A DNA stretch of 64,000 nt from Nitrospirota bacterium (lineage in GTDB: Bacteria > Nitrospirota > Thermodesulfovibrionia > Thermodesulfovibrionales > UBA6898). The notes under the pieces are model-generated. The model did not search any database and was not told the DNA's origin. It saw nothing but the letters and a program-made list of their open reading frames with translations. The stretch covers positions 124,001 to 188,000 of the forward strand of contig JACRMT010000002.1 of NCBI GenBank assembly GCA_016214855.1, read 5' to 3'. Both the position numbers and the translations under genes were made by a program. Positions 1 to 8,520 of the stretch are shown one piece after another. Positions within the stretch are counted from its first letter, which is position 1, and every line of letters begins with the position of its first letter.

Positions 1-2
1 GA

Positions 3-113
3 GAAGAGATCAGCGAAAAGCGGCTGCATGTCATTCCCACAGCAACACTCTGTATTGACTGCAAGGAACAGAGAGAAAAAATGGCTATCCTGGAGCAGGA
101 AACAGAAGTATAG
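3..113 (+). CDS. DksA/TraR-family zinc-finger protein, C-terminal fragment
   Basis: The reading frame is open from the window edge to a TAG stop and gives 36 residues. It contains the tail of a DksA/TraR zinc finger, with a run like RLHVIPTATLCIDCKEQRE that holds the second CxxC pair of the four-cysteine finger. Proteins of this family bind the secondary channel of RNA polymerase and tune transcription; that role is known for the family and inferred here. The N-terminal coiled coil and first cysteine pair lie upstream of the window. A strong inverted repeat follows directly. The family call rests on the short C-terminal motif only. Confidence 0.7.
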   Translation, partial: EEISEKRLHVIPTATLCIDCKEQREKMAILEQETEV

Positions 114-120
114 TTACTAC

Positions 121-147
121 GGCAGCATCGGTTCATCTGATGCTGCC
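121..147 (+). terminator. Hairpin after the DksA/TraR gene
   Basis: A perfect 9-bp stem (GGCAGCATC pairing with GATGCTGCC) with a 9-nt loop begins 8 nt after the stop codon. The following tract is only moderately T-rich, so this may be a weak intrinsic terminator or a 3'-end stabilising hairpin. Confidence 0.5.
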
Positions 148-527
148 TGATTTCCCCTGTTGAGAGACTTCATAGGTGGTTAGTTCAATATAATAGAGAA
201 GGCTGTCACGAGTGGCTTACAGTTTGGGCATAAATTGATCTGTTTTTGGACTGATTATCCCACCAGCAGCATCGGGATTTATCCCGCTATCGTGAGTTTT
301 AGTTCTTTTATCGTCCCACTCCGTTTCTATGCGTAACAGGGCGGTTACTACCATTACAAAAAGCCATGAAACCATTATATGCGTCAACTACAGTATTTGG
401 ATTGTTTATTAAGACCCTTCAATTAGAACAAAATCCATGAGCCAAGATAGCGTTTCATCATTTCCTCCAGCACTTCACTCAGTTCAGCGGTGCTGAAGAG
501 GAATTCGAAGGCATCAGGAAATTCATT
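148..527. other. Intergenic stretch without recognisable genes
   Basis: No convincing coding region, tRNA or repeat is visible. The frame of the following ORF stays open upstream of its ATG back to about 441, so a non-ATG start inside this stretch is possible, but no clear ribosome binding site supports it. Confidence 0.4.
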
Positions 528-857
528 ATGGCCGGGGGAAAAGTTAAGGACTGGGTCAAAAACATACCCGGCACATTTCTCTACGATTTGAAGGACCCTC
601 ACATTTTTATTGATAAGTACGCGCACTTCATCGCTACGGAAAAGAATGACAGATACATCGTTTCAAAGATGGTGTTCTTCATCGGCCCTGAGGCGAAACC
701 GCCATCATATTTTCAGGTGATGATCGGCAGGAACCCGGAAAGAATACATTACCCTCAGAATGTGGGACACCAGATAGTTTATTTCGAACAGAAGGATAAT
801 GACGGCTACATTGGTATAATGCAACCGATGAATAGTGTTTCACAATTATTGCTTTGA
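528..857 (+). CDS. Hypothetical protein, 109 aa
   Basis: I do not recognise this protein. The first ATG gives 109 residues, predicted soluble, with no signal peptide and no cysteines. The frame remains open for about 29 codons upstream (from 441), giving a glutamate- and phenylalanine-rich extension, so the true start could be earlier at a non-ATG codon. No good Shine-Dalgarno sequence precedes the ATG. Amino-acid use looks protein-like (mixed charged and aromatic residues, a proline-rich middle). It sits alone between the DksA/TraR tail and a TA pair, so it could be accessory DNA or a decayed gene. Confidence 0.35.
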   Translation: MAGGKVKDWVKNIPGTFLYDLKDPHIFIDKYAHFIATEKNDRYIVSKMVFFIGPEAKPPSYFQVMIGRNPERIHYPQNVGHQIVYFEQKDNDGYIGIMQPMNSVSQLLL

Positions 858-1047
858 TTTCATATGCAATGTTGACGGATTCCATTTGGACAGGACTTAA
901 TTCCTTCTCATATAGAGCAATATGAAGAATATGAGCAGCCCAAGGCTAGCACATGACGGGCTTGTATCATTCACCACGTAGCATCCACGGCCTATTCTCC
1001 AAAAACTACCGATGTAGGTTTGACTGTTTTTTCTCTTATGCATGGAC

Positions 1048-1076
1048 TTGACATTATGTCATATCTGACATAGTAT
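1048..1076 (+). promoter_or_regulatory. Promoter with embedded palindromic operator for the TA pair
   Basis: TTGACA (1048-1053) and TAGTAT (1071-1076) are separated by 17 nt. A perfect inverted repeat, TATGTCA-TATC-TGACATA (1055-1072), fills the spacer and touches the -10 box. This is the classic placement for autorepression by a TA antitoxin. The toxin ATG is only 6 nt past the -10 box, so the transcript would be nearly leaderless. Confidence 0.75.
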
Positions 1077-1081
1077 TAAGC

Positions 1082-1414
1082 ATGAGCCCTTTCGACAAAC
1101 CGATTGTGTGGCTTCACGGGGAAATACGCACGCCACCTCTGTCTAAAGAGGCGCGGATTGAAACTGGGTTTCTACTGAGGATGCTTCAAAAAGGCGAAAA
1201 ACTCAGCATGCCTCAATCGCGACCCATGAAAGTCATAGGCAGCAGATGCCACGAGCTTAGAATTGATGATGAGCACGTAACGTGGAGGATCATTTGCCGG
1301 GTGGATGATGATGCAATTGTCATACTCGAAGTCTTCAAGAAAAAGAGCGAACAGACGCCACAGCAGGTGATCGATACATGCAAGAAAAGGTTAAAGGAGT
1401 ACGACGAATCATGA
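1082..1414 (+). CDS. HigB/RelE-like toxin (Gp49 family)
   Basis: This 110-aa basic protein resembles the phage Gp49-like/HigB branch of RelE-type mRNA interferases. It has an N-terminal strand-helix section followed by the typical core of strands around SRCHELRIDD and the segment ICRVDDDAIVILEVFKKK, then a lysine-rich C-terminal helix. Family members cleave mRNA on the ribosome when freed from the antitoxin. The toxin precedes the antitoxin, the usual higBA order, and its TGA stop overlaps the antitoxin ATG as ATGA. A promoter with a palindromic operator lies immediately upstream. Activity of this copy is inferred, but the gene appears intact. Confidence 0.85.
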   Translation: MSPFDKPIVWLHGEIRTPPLSKEARIETGFLLRMLQKGEKLSMPQSRPMKVIGSRCHELRIDDEHVTWRIICRVDDDAIVILEVFKKKSEQTPQQVIDTCKKRLKEYDES

Positions 1415-1719
1415 ACAAGAAGAAAATGGCAACATTGGAACAAAAAGGGTGGAATGTCGGAACTGCGGCTGAGTTCCTGGGCTTGTCTGCTGAAGAGGCG
1501 ACTTATGTGGAGCTGAAACTCTCGTTGGCCCTCTATCTGCAGAAGAAAAGAAAGGCCAAACACATGACGCAGGACCAACTCGCAAGGCTTATTCATTCGA
1601 GCCAGTCACGGGTTGCCAAGATGGAAAAAAGCGATCCTACGATTTCAATCGACTTGCTGATGAAATCTCTGCTGGCTCTCGGCGCTTCCAGATCGGAACT
1701 TGCCCGCACCATATCGTAA
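1411..1719 (+). CDS. HigA-like antitoxin with XRE HTH domain
   Basis: The start is the ATG that overlaps the toxin stop (ATGA), giving 102 aa; an in-frame upstream ATG lies inside the toxin gene and is less likely. Residues about 35-95 form a helix-turn-helix of the XRE/Cro type (KHMTQDQLARLIHSSQSRVA followed by KMEKSDPTISIDLL). The product is expected to neutralise the toxin and bind the operator at 1055-1072. The N-terminal third, with a KGWNVGTAAEFLGLS segment, is typical of antitoxins paired with Gp49-like toxins. Confidence 0.85.
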   Translation: MNKKKMATLEQKGWNVGTAAEFLGLSAEEATYVELKLSLALYLQKKRKAKHMTQDQLARLIHSSQSRVAKMEKSDPTISIDLLMKSLLALGASRSELARTIS

Positions 1720-1804
1720 AGCTGAACTACTGCCAACTTTGCAAGATCATTGACATGGATCGGCTGAAGGCGATATTCGCCATTCCCAAAGACCCCAATG
1801 CCAT

Positions 1805-1850
1805 AAAACTCATTTGCGCGCCATTTATTATGGCGCGCAATGTCAGTTTT
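1805..1850. terminator. Strong inverted repeat between TA pair and pyrE
   Basis: A perfect 10-bp stem (TTGCGCGCCA with TGGCGCGCAA, 7-nt loop, 1814-1840) is flanked by a second complementary pair (AAAACT with AGTTTT). A-rich DNA on the left and T-rich DNA on the right make it a plausible bidirectional terminator for the convergent TA and pyrE transcripts. Confidence 0.65.
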
Positions 1851-1927
1851 ACTTTATTAGGGGGGGGGGACGCCAGCCCATATCCCACGTATAACTCAGG
1901 ACGCGAGCTTCTGGATGGTTTGTGGTT

Positions 1928-2494
1928 TTATGATCCGATCATCCCGCGGTAAAGCTCCATCACTTCATCCCTGGTCACGACCGTATCGACCTTGTATCCG
2001 AGGGCCTCGATATTCTCCTTGCCGCCCTCCTGCCTGTCCACAAGCGCGATGACCTTAACGACCTCGAGGCCGCCCTCTTTTGCCTTGGTGATAGCTTCGA
2101 TCGTTGACTTGCCGGTGGTGATCACATCGTCAACGATAACGACCTTGTCCCCTGCCGCTACATTCCCCTCTATCCACTGCATGGTACCGTGGGCTTTGGC
2201 TGTCTTGCGGCAGACAAATGCCTCGACAGAGTTCTTCTTCAGATACGACGTGTACGCTACGGCATCTGCAATGGGATCAGCACCGAGGGTAAGGCCGCCG
2301 ATGCCTTGCGCTCCTGAAGCCTTGATCATATCGAAGATGATGTTTCCGATGAGATACATGCCTTCGGGATGGAGCGTAACGGTCTTGCAGTTGAAATAGT
2401 AATTGCTCATCCTTCCTGATACGAGCTTGAAGGTCGGCTCCTCGCTGTATCTGAATGCCTTTTCGTAGACAAGTTGAATAAGTCTTTTTTTCAT
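1928..2494 (-). CDS. pyrE: Orotate phosphoribosyltransferase
   Basis: PyrE joins orotate to PRPP to make orotidine 5'-monophosphate in de novo pyrimidine synthesis, in the cytoplasm. The 188-aa length is usual for the family. The PRPP-binding loop VVIVDDVITTGKST sits at about residue 118-131, and the FKLVSGRMSNYYFNCK segment near residue 22 matches the N-terminal substrate region. A GGGGAA Shine-Dalgarno-like sequence lies a few bases before the ATG. The gene stands alone, convergent with the TA pair, and appears intact. Confidence 0.95.
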   Translation of the reverse strand: MKKRLIQLVYEKAFRYSEEPTFKLVSGRMSNYYFNCKTVTLHPEGMYLIGNIIFDMIKASGAQGIGGLTLGADPIADAVAYTSYLKKNSVEAFVCRKTAKAHGTMQWIEGNVAAGDKVVIVDDVITTGKSTIEAITKAKEGGLEVVKVIALVDRQEGGKENIEALGYKVDTVVTRDEVMELYRGMIGS

Positions 2495-2678
2495 GGGTTC
2501 CCCTGGAGCATGTATTTTCTGCGACTATTATAATCGATAAGCCTGGTTATAAGTAACCAATAAATAAGGGTGAAATGCCGTTTCAGAAGATGAAGAAAAC
2601 TTAATTGGACATTGAGGCTGGCTCTTTATAAAGTAAGTCTATTAATTATTTATGACAAGGTCGACCCGAAGCTCTGAT

Positions 2679-3185
2679 ATGAGAAAAAGATCTTACATGC
2701 TGCTGGGCAGTATGCTCCTGCTCCTCTGTCTGTCTGCAAGTCTTGCATCCGCAGCTAAGGGCATTTTCCCTTTGCCTGAATCCCGGGAGACGTTCCTCTA
2801 TAGCGCTGCTGCCTATCCCCTTGAGGATAGGGTGCTTTCGACGGCAAAGCCGGTTGGCATTGGTACTGTGGCTGAAGGCGGCGATTCCTTCAATCTGCAG
2901 GTCAGCATAGGCACTTTTGCCCGGCCCGTAGACATGTATCTCACCTTGCTCTCTCCTGATGACAAACAGGGTTCTGTGCTCTCGCTCCGTCCGGATAATA
3001 CATTCGAAACGTTTTCAGGCAGCATGATACCTTGGCGGAAAAAAGTGACGGCTGCAGGTGAGTTCATCATGGATGTCCCTGTCTCATCCCTGGCATCAGG
3101 CCCCTATGTGCTGATGTTTGCGGTCATGCCTGCTGATAACAGCGACAGATATTACCTCTGGACCGTACCCTTCCTCATACCATAG
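2679..3185 (+). CDS. Secreted hypothetical protein
   Basis: I do not recognise the family. From the ATG at 2679 the protein is 168 aa and begins with a clear signal peptide (MRKRSYMLLG, a leucine-rich core, then SASLASAA). An in-frame ATG at 2652 would add nine residues. The mature part is about 140 residues, predicted beta-rich, with no cysteines and no lipobox, so it is probably periplasmic. It lies 50 nt before the HAD phosphatase and may share its transcript. Nothing in the sequence points to a function. Confidence 0.65.
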   Translation: MRKRSYMLLGSMLLLLCLSASLASAAKGIFPLPESRETFLYSAAAYPLEDRVLSTAKPVGIGTVAEGGDSFNLQVSIGTFARPVDMYLTLLSPDDKQGSVLSLRPDNTFETFSGSMIPWRKKVTAAGEFIMDVPVSSLASGPYVLMFAVMPADNSDRYYLWTVPFLIP

Positions 3186-3235
3186 ATCACTATTGGAAGT
3201 TGACTTGCCCTCAGCTGCGTGGCTATCGTAAGACT

Positions 3236-3916
3236 ATGAAATTCATACTGTTTGATATAGACGGAACGCTTATAGACTCGGGCGGCGCAGGCGTCAGGTC
3301 GCTGAACCATGCATTTGAAGAGCTCTTTTCAGTTGGCGATGCGTTTGGTTCCATACGCATGGCAGGGAAAACAGACCTCCAGATACTGACTGAGGGACTG
3401 AACCTGCACAACATCTCAAGTTCAAACGGAGTTGTTCCTGAATTTTTCGAAAGCTATATATCGCATCTCAGGAAGACCATTGATGCAACAGAAGGCCACG
3501 TGAAGGCCGGCATACGGGAAGCGCTCGCTGAGATCGAAAAGAGGGACGATTGCATGCTCGGACTTCTCACCGGCAACATTGAACGGGGCGCAATGATAAA
3601 ACTTGAGACCTTTGATCTGGACAGATACTTTGAAATGGGTGCATACGGCGATGATGATGCTGACCGGAACAGGCTCCTCCCTGTAGCGTGCGAAAAGCTC
3701 CGGAAAAGCAAAGCTCTTGATATTGATTACAGGGACTGTATTGTTATCGGCGACACGCCAAGAGATATTGAGTGTGCCAAGCCCTATGGTGCCTATTCGA
3801 TTGCAGTTGCAACCGGCCCCTATTCATACAGCTTACTTTCCGAAACGGCAGCAGATATGGTCTTTCACGATCTCTCTGACACAGACAGATTGCTCAGCCT
3901 GCTGAAGAGTTGGTAG
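3236..3916 (+). CDS. HAD-superfamily phosphatase (phosphoglycolate phosphatase-like)
   Basis: This 226-aa protein has the haloacid-dehalogenase fold. Motif I is FDIDGTLIDSGG with the nucleophile at Asp7 and acid/base at Asp9. A small helical cap follows, then the motif II-like LLTGN and motif III/IV region DCIVIGDTPRDIECA. It should hydrolyse a small phosphomonoester in the cytoplasm; the Gph-like substrate is a family guess. I chose the ATG at 3236 because the DxD motif follows at the usual spacing; an upstream in-frame ATG at 3200 would add 12 unlikely residues. The TAG stop directly abuts the uvrB ATG, so the two genes are probably co-translated. Confidence 0.85.
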   Translation: MKFILFDIDGTLIDSGGAGVRSLNHAFEELFSVGDAFGSIRMAGKTDLQILTEGLNLHNISSSNGVVPEFFESYISHLRKTIDATEGHVKAGIREALAEIEKRDDCMLGLLTGNIERGAMIKLETFDLDRYFEMGAYGDDDADRNRLLPVACEKLRKSKALDIDYRDCIVIGDTPRDIECAKPYGAYSIAVATGPYSYSLLSETAADMVFHDLSDTDRLLSLLKSW

Positions 3917-5914
3917 ATGACCTCATTCAAAATCTCCACGCCATTTGAGCCTGGAGGTGACCAGCCTGAGGCTATCAGGAGGCTCACGGATGGGGTGAAG
4001 AAAGGCAGGCAGCATCAGGTCCTGCTTGGCGTTACCGGATCAGGCAAGACCTTTACGATTGCACAGGTGATAGCCAAATTGGGGCGGCCTGCCCTTATCA
4101 TGGCCCATAACAAGACACTCGCTGCACAGCTGTACGGCGAATTCAAGGAACTTTTCCCGTACAATGCGGTCGAGTTCTTTGTGAGCTACTATGACTATTA
4201 CCAGCCTGAGGCATATCTTCCCACTACTGATACGTACATAGAAAAAGATGCGCTTATCAATGACGATATAGACAGGCTCAGACACTCTGCAACGCGGGCC
4301 GTACTCGAAAGAAGAGATGTTATAGTCGTGGCGTCCGTCTCCTGCATCTACGGCATAGGCTCGCCTCAGGATTACAGGGATATGCACCTTTATCTTGAGG
4401 AGAGCATGCAGACAGAAAGGGACGCGGTCCTGGACCGGCTTGTCGAGATCCAGTACAACCGGACAGATATGGACTTCAAACGGGGCAGTTTCAGGGTGCG
4501 GGGAGATGTTGTCGAGATCTATCCTTCCTTTGCTCAGGACCGTGCGATCAGGCTGGAGTTCTTCGGCGATACGATCGATGCCATCAGCGAAATAGACCCG
4601 CTGAGCGGCAACCGGATACGGAAGATGGAAAAGATCGCACTTTTCCCGAACAGCCACTGGCTTACGCCAAGGGACCGTCTTGAAACTGCGCTGAAAAATA
4701 TCGAACAGGAGATGAAGGGACAGGTCGAAAAGTTCCTGCAGCAGGGCAAGATCATCGAGGCCCGGAGGATCGAGGAGCGGACGCGCTTTGATATGGAGAT
4801 GCTGAAGGAGTTCAATTACTGTCACGGCATAGAGAACTATTCCCGCCATTTGAGCGGAAGGGCTGCCGGCGCAGCTCCCTATACCCTGATGCACTATTTT
4901 CCTGAGGACTTTCTAATGGTGCTCGATGAATCACACGCGACCGTGCCCCAGATACGCGGTATGTACGAAGGTGACCGGTCGAGAAAGCAGACGCTCATAG
5001 ATTTTGGTTTCAGGCTGCCGTCCGCACTTGATAACAGGCCTCTGAAGTTCGATGAGTTTGCTGCGAAGGTCGGACAGGCCATTTATGTGTCAGCAACCCC
5101 CGCACCATATGAGGTGGAAAAGTCAGGCAGCAGGATCATTGAACAGATCATCCGGCCGACAGGCCTCCTTGACCCGAGGCCCTCTGTGCGTCCGGTATCA
5201 GGTCAGGTCCAGGACCTGTTAGGCGAGATACGCACGAGAGCTGAAAAGAACGAGCGGGTGCTGGTGACAACGCTTACCAAAAAGATGGCAGAGGATCTGA
5301 CCGATTATTATCTCGAACTCGGTGTCAGGACCAGGTATCTGCATTCGGATATTGATACGCTCGAACGGGTCGAGATCATCAGGGATCTGAGACTGGGCAA
5401 GTTCGATGTCCTTGTCGGCGTGAACCTCCTGAGGGAAGGGCTGGACCTGCCTGAGGTCTCGCTTGTGGCTATCCTCGATGCTGACAAGGAGGGCTTTCTC
5501 AGGTCAGAGCGTTCGCTCATACAGACGACAGGAAGGGCTGCACGGAATGTGAACGGAGAAGTGATATTTTATGCTGACAAGGTGACCGGTTCCATGAAGA
5601 AGGCCCTTGATGAAACGAACCGGAGGCGTATGATCCAGGAGGCGCATAACCGAAAAATGGGTATCACGCCTGAAACGATAAAGAGCAGCATCAAGGACAT
5701 TGCGGCTTCCATTTATGAGGCTGATTATTGGAGCGTGCCGCTGGCCGCAGAGGAAGAGGCTGAATACGGTGTTGACGAGGGAACGCTTAAACGGCTTGAT
5801 GCAGAGATGAGAGAGGCAGCAAAAAAACTCGATTTCGAACGTGCAGCAGTTATCCGGGACAAGATAAAAGAGATAAAGAAGAAGATGCTGGAGATAGGGG
5901 TGAAGAGTTCATAG
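3917..5914 (+). CDS. uvrB: Excinuclease ABC subunit B
   Basis: UvrB is the damage-verifying helicase-like subunit of nucleotide excision repair, loaded by UvrA and then recruiting UvrC. The 665-aa length is normal. Visible elements are Walker A GVTGSGKT (about residue 37), the beta-hairpin region [12 protein letters not shown] that is inserted behind the lesion, helicase motifs such as VLDESHAT and QTTGRAARN, and a C-terminal UVR domain ([18 protein letters not shown]) that contacts UvrC. It starts on the base after the HAD gene's stop. No defects are visible. Confidence 0.98.
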   Translation: MTSFKISTPFEPGGDQPEAIRRLTDGVKKGRQHQVLLGVTGSGKTFTIAQVIAKLGRPALIMAHNKTLAAQLYGEFKELFPYNAVEFFVSYYDYYQPEAYLPTTDTYIEKDALINDDIDRLRHSATRAVLERRDVIVVASVSCIYGIGSPQDYRDMHLYLEESMQTERDAVLDRLVEIQYNRTDMDFKRGSFRVRGDVVEIYPSFAQDRAIRLEFFGDTIDAISEIDPLSGNRIRKMEKIALFPNSHWLTPRDRLETALKNIEQEMKGQVEKFLQQGKIIEARRIEERTRFDMEMLKEFNYCHGIENYSRHLSGRAAGAAPYTLMHYFPEDFLMVLDESHATVPQIRGMYEGDRSRKQTLIDFGFRLPSALDNRPLKFDEFAAKVGQAIYVSATPAPYEVEKSGSRIIEQIIRPTGLLDPRPSVRPVSGQVQDLLGEIRTRAEKNERVLVTTLTKKMAEDLTDYYLELGVRTRYLHSDIDTLERVEIIRDLRLGKFDVLVGVNLLREGLDLPEVSLVAILDADKEGFLRSERSLIQTTGRAARNVNGEVIFYADKVTGSMKKALDETNRRRMIQEAHNRKMGITPETIKSSIKDIAASIYEADYWSVPLAAEEEAEYGVDEGTLKRLDAEMREAAKKLDFERAAVIRDKIKEIKKKMLEIGVKSS

Positions 5915-5960
5915 CCCTCCAAAACGTAATATAACTTAACTCTCCCACCCCGCCCTGTTA

Positions 5961-6110
5961 ATGCGTGATGTTATGACCTTTAAAGGCGATACAATAAAGC
6001 AGCCTATCCCCATTGAGAACCTTAATGACGCATTGACCTATGCGGAGCAGGATTTAAAGGACAGATGGGAATGGTATAAGGAAAAGTTTAGGAAAGGAAT
6101 AAAAAAATGA
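5961..6110 (+). CDS. Small hypothetical protein, 49 aa, first gene of an ATGA-coupled pair
   Basis: The short frame encodes 49 residues with a lysine- and tryptophan-rich C-terminal helix (QDLKDRWEWYKEKFRKGIKK). Its TGA overlaps the next ATG as ATGA, an arrangement that favours real translation and is common in TA pairs. The N-terminal part (MRDVMTFKGDTIKQPIPIEN) could be a strand with a linker. There is no recognised family. A second ATG at 5973 is an alternative start. Confidence 0.5.
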   Translation: MRDVMTFKGDTIKQPIPIENLNDALTYAEQDLKDRWEWYKEKFRKGIKK

Positions 6111-6322
6111 CAAAAAAAGAACTTGCAGAAAGAAATATCGGTATGACCTTTGATTTTATCAGGCAGGTTGTTGAGAGTCCTGAGCTTGCAAAAACTATCC
6201 GCGACGGTGCTGAGGTCGATTTTATTGATAAAGACATGCCGACAAAACATGCGCTTACAGGGAAGAAAAAGAAAGTATCTCTCTATAAAGTAGAGCATGT
6301 TTTCGAAGCGGTCAAAGGGTAG
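6107..6322 (+). CDS. Small protein resembling DUF5647, 71 aa
   Basis: This 71-aa protein has an N-terminal helix pair (KKELAERNIGMTFDFIRQVV) and an IRDGAEVDFIDKD segment similar to the small DUF5647-type proteins often found near TA loci. It is translationally coupled to the 49-aa ORF by an ATGA overlap and lies 52 nt before a decayed HigA gene. I infer a TA-like or orphan accessory role, but no toxin motif is visible. The family match is from memory of the motif pattern and is moderate at best. Confidence 0.55.
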   Translation: MTKKELAERNIGMTFDFIRQVVESPELAKTIRDGAEVDFIDKDMPTKHALTGKKKKVSLYKVEHVFEAVKG

Positions 6323-6374
6323 GCGGCTGCAAAGCTCACAATGGGCGCAATTTATCATTAAGGAGAGGTGCCTG

Positions 6375-6679
6375 ATGAGTATTCCTAACAAGAGAGATCG
6401 GCGTATCCGGCCTACCCATCCCGGTGAGATGCTGCGCGAGGATTTTCTGCCGGATTTCGAACTGACTGTGGCAGGTTTTGCTGAGGCACTTGGCGTATCG
6501 CGCCAGACAGTAAATGAACTCCTTAGGGAACGACGGGCTCTAAGCCCGGCCATGGCATTGCGGCTTGCAAAATTGCTCCAGAATTTTGGCTTAATGCACA
6601 GCGTGCCGTCGATCTATGGGAGGCTGCTCGAGTAATGAAAAAAGGGATTGAGCGCATTGCCCCGCTTCATGCAGCATAA
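6375..6679 (+). pseudogene. Frameshifted HigA-family antitoxin gene
   Basis: The gene starts at a good ATG behind AAGGAGAGG and encodes a normal HigA N-terminus (RRIRPTHPGEMLREDFLPDF and an XRE-type HTH, VSRQTVNELL). After AKLLQN near 6583 the open frame ends in a non-family tail. The neighbouring frame continues the family sequence instead (FWLNAQRAVDLWEAARVMKK) to a TAA at 6677-6679. About five family residues are also missing at the junction. This is a small deletion with frameshift, so the gene is probably inactive. No HigB partner is adjacent, which supports decay. Confidence 0.75.
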
Positions 6680-6742
6680 TATGGTCGGCATGCAATGTAT
6701 GGACCCATGATCGAAACTCCGTTAGAATTAAATGGAAAGGGA

Positions 6743-6793
6743 ATGACCATGAAGTGGAATGATCCGATAGTGGCTGATGCAAGAAAAACTTAA
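6743..6793 (+). pseudogene. Remnant of a small DPIV-type protein
   Basis: Sixteen residues (MTMKWNDPIVADARKT) resemble the conserved start of a small protein family that begins with a W-x-DPIVEEVRK pattern and is often found beside TA genes. The frame then stops and no continuation is recognisable. It follows the broken higA gene, so I read it as part of the same decayed TA patch. Confidence 0.4.
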
Positions 6794-6864
6794 GTCAGAT
6801 GCTTAGGGTATATTAGGAAAAGAAATGGGTCAGGGTAAGACCTGCAGATATTCTTATTGAAGTC

Positions 6865-6895
6865 TATGGCCGCACTGTTGTAACAGGCGGCCATA
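6865..6895 (-). terminator. Hairpin downstream of the S1-repeat gene
   Basis: A perfect 9-bp stem (TATGGCCGC with GCGGCCATA, 13-nt loop) lies 14 nt beyond the stop codon of the minus-strand S1 protein. No T-tract follows, so it may protect the mRNA 3' end or work with Rho rather than be a canonical terminator. Confidence 0.45.
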
Positions 6896-6909
6896 AATAA
6901 TTATAAAAA

Positions 6910-8388
6910 CTACTTCTTTTCTTCCAGTTTTGCCTTGAGCAGATCACCGAACGTTCCGAAGCTGGACGAAGAACTGCTCGTCTGGCCGGACTCTGTAAGG
7001 TAATCCTGATATTCCTGCTTTACGACCATATCCATGGCAGCCTTTCTGCTGAGCTTGACCTTGTTGCTCTCCTTGTCGACTTCGACGACCGTCACCTTCA
7101 TCTCAGAACCTTCAGGGAACATCTTTTTGTGGTCAGCACCCTGCGAGGTCGCCATCTCATTGTTCGGCACAAGGCCGGTCAGGCCGCTCTTGAGCTTTAC
7201 GAATATACCGAAGGGCATGATCTTTTCGACCTTGCCTTCAAGGGTTTCGCCAACCTCAGGGAGGGTGATCTTCTGGGGTTCTACCCGGGGATTTATCGAG
7301 AGGCTGATCTTCCTGCTTTCTTTATCAACCGCGAGGACATAGACCTCAACAGTCTGACCGGTCTCTACCACCTCCTTTGGATGGTTGATCCTTCTGCCTG
7401 CGCCGAGGTTTGAGATATGAATAAGTCCGTCAATGCCCGGCTCGAGGTTCACGAAAGCGCCAAACGGAGTGAGACGAACGATCTTCCCGCTGACACGGCT
7501 TCCTTCTGCATAGGTGTCTGCGATCTGTGTCCAGGGGTCTGGTTCCATTGCCTTGAGGCTCAGGCTCAGCTTATTCTTCTCCCAGTCGATCGAGAGTATC
7601 TTTGCTGTAACCTGCTGGCCAAGGGACAGGATGTCGGAAGGCTTTTCGTTCCTTACCCAGGAAAGCTCGCTTGCAGGGATAAGGCCGTCAATGCCGCCGA
7701 GGTCAACGAAGGCCCCGAAATTCATTACTGACCTGACCGAGCCCGTGACCTCTGCCCCGACCTGGAGGGTTTCTCTGAGTTTCTCTATTTTTTCCGTTTT
7801 TTCCTTTTCGAGGTTTGCACGGCGGGAGAGGATGATGTTCCTCCCATTCTCTTCGAACTCAAGAACTTTGAACGGGAAGGTGCGGCCGAGATACACGCCT
7901 CCTTCGCGGCCTCCCTTAAGATCTATCTGCGAAAAGGGGCAGAAGCACCGGACATCACCTACAAGGACCTCGAAGCCGCCCTTTACCTCGCGCTTGATCT
8001 CGCCCTGCACCGGTATTTCAGCTTCAAAGGCGTCGCGGATGCTTTTAAGGCTCACGGCTGAATATCCGTGTACCAGGGTTGTGAACTTTCGCAGGCCGCT
8101 TTCAACAGATATGAAAAAAACATCAAACTCATCGCCTGTCTTTACCTGTATATTGCCATCCTTGTCTCTGAACTCGCTCAGATTGATAGCCCCTTCGCTC
8201 TTGTCACCAAGGTCTATGAAGGCAAGATCGCCGGAGATGCTTACGATCCTGGTCCTCATCTTCTGGCCCGGAGAGAATCTGACCGTCTGCTTGCTGCTCT
8301 GTGCGAGCAGTTCTGCAAAGCTCTCTTCCCGGGGAGCATTTGAGACATTCGTATCAGGTGAAATGTTTTTTGCAGTTTCGGAATTCAT
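6910..8388 (-). CDS. rpsA: S1 RNA-binding repeat protein (ribosomal protein S1-like)
   Basis: The protein of about 492 aa carries several consecutive S1 OB-fold repeats. Repeats with the GxVxxxxxFGAFVDL signature are clear in the middle and C-terminal parts (GSVRSVMNFGAFVDLGGIDG, GKIVRLTPFGAFVNL, GKVEKIMPFGIFVKL), with more divergent ones at the N-terminus. It should bind mRNA and help initiation as ribosomal protein S1, or act as a related translation factor. The ATG at 8388 follows GAGAGG at good spacing; a TTG six codons upstream is less likely. The tail has a serine-rich linker before a short lysine-rich end. Confidence 0.85.
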   Translation of the reverse strand: MNSETAKNISPDTNVSNAPREESFAELLAQSSKQTVRFSPGQKMRTRIVSISGDLAFIDLGDKSEGAINLSEFRDKDGNIQVKTGDEFDVFFISVESGLRKFTTLVHGYSAVSLKSIRDAFEAEIPVQGEIKREVKGGFEVLVGDVRCFCPFSQIDLKGGREGGVYLGRTFPFKVLEFEENGRNIILSRRANLEKEKTEKIEKLRETLQVGAEVTGSVRSVMNFGAFVDLGGIDGLIPASELSWVRNEKPSDILSLGQQVTAKILSIDWEKNKLSLSLKAMEPDPWTQIADTYAEGSRVSGKIVRLTPFGAFVNLEPGIDGLIHISNLGAGRRINHPKEVVETGQTVEVYVLAVDKESRKISLSINPRVEPQKITLPEVGETLEGKVEKIMPFGIFVKLKSGLTGLVPNNEMATSQGADHKKMFPEGSEMKVTVVEVDKESNKVKLSRKAAMDMVVKQEYQDYLTESGQTSSSSSSFGTFGDLLKAKLEEKK

Positions 8389-8520
8389 GCGTGCATAACC
8401 TCTCAAATATTAAAATATGTACCCGAACTGTATCACAAAGGATTTTTTAAACAGCATGGCGGGTAAAGTGTTCTCTAAGTTTATAGGATTTGTTCCTTCT
8501 GAGTCAAACCGCCGGGCAGC

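Noticed and set aside
1860-1869. Poly-G run as a phase-variation tract
   Set aside because: It is not inside a supported gene or promoter; it may be a simple homopolymer or sequencing artefact.
1755-1952. Plus-strand 65-codon frame
   Set aside because: It reads through the inverted repeat and a poly-G run and overlaps the end of pyrE.
7514-8398. Plus-strand open frame opposite the S1-repeat gene
   Set aside because: Serine/arginine-rich shadow of the S1 repeats on the other strand; no independent support.
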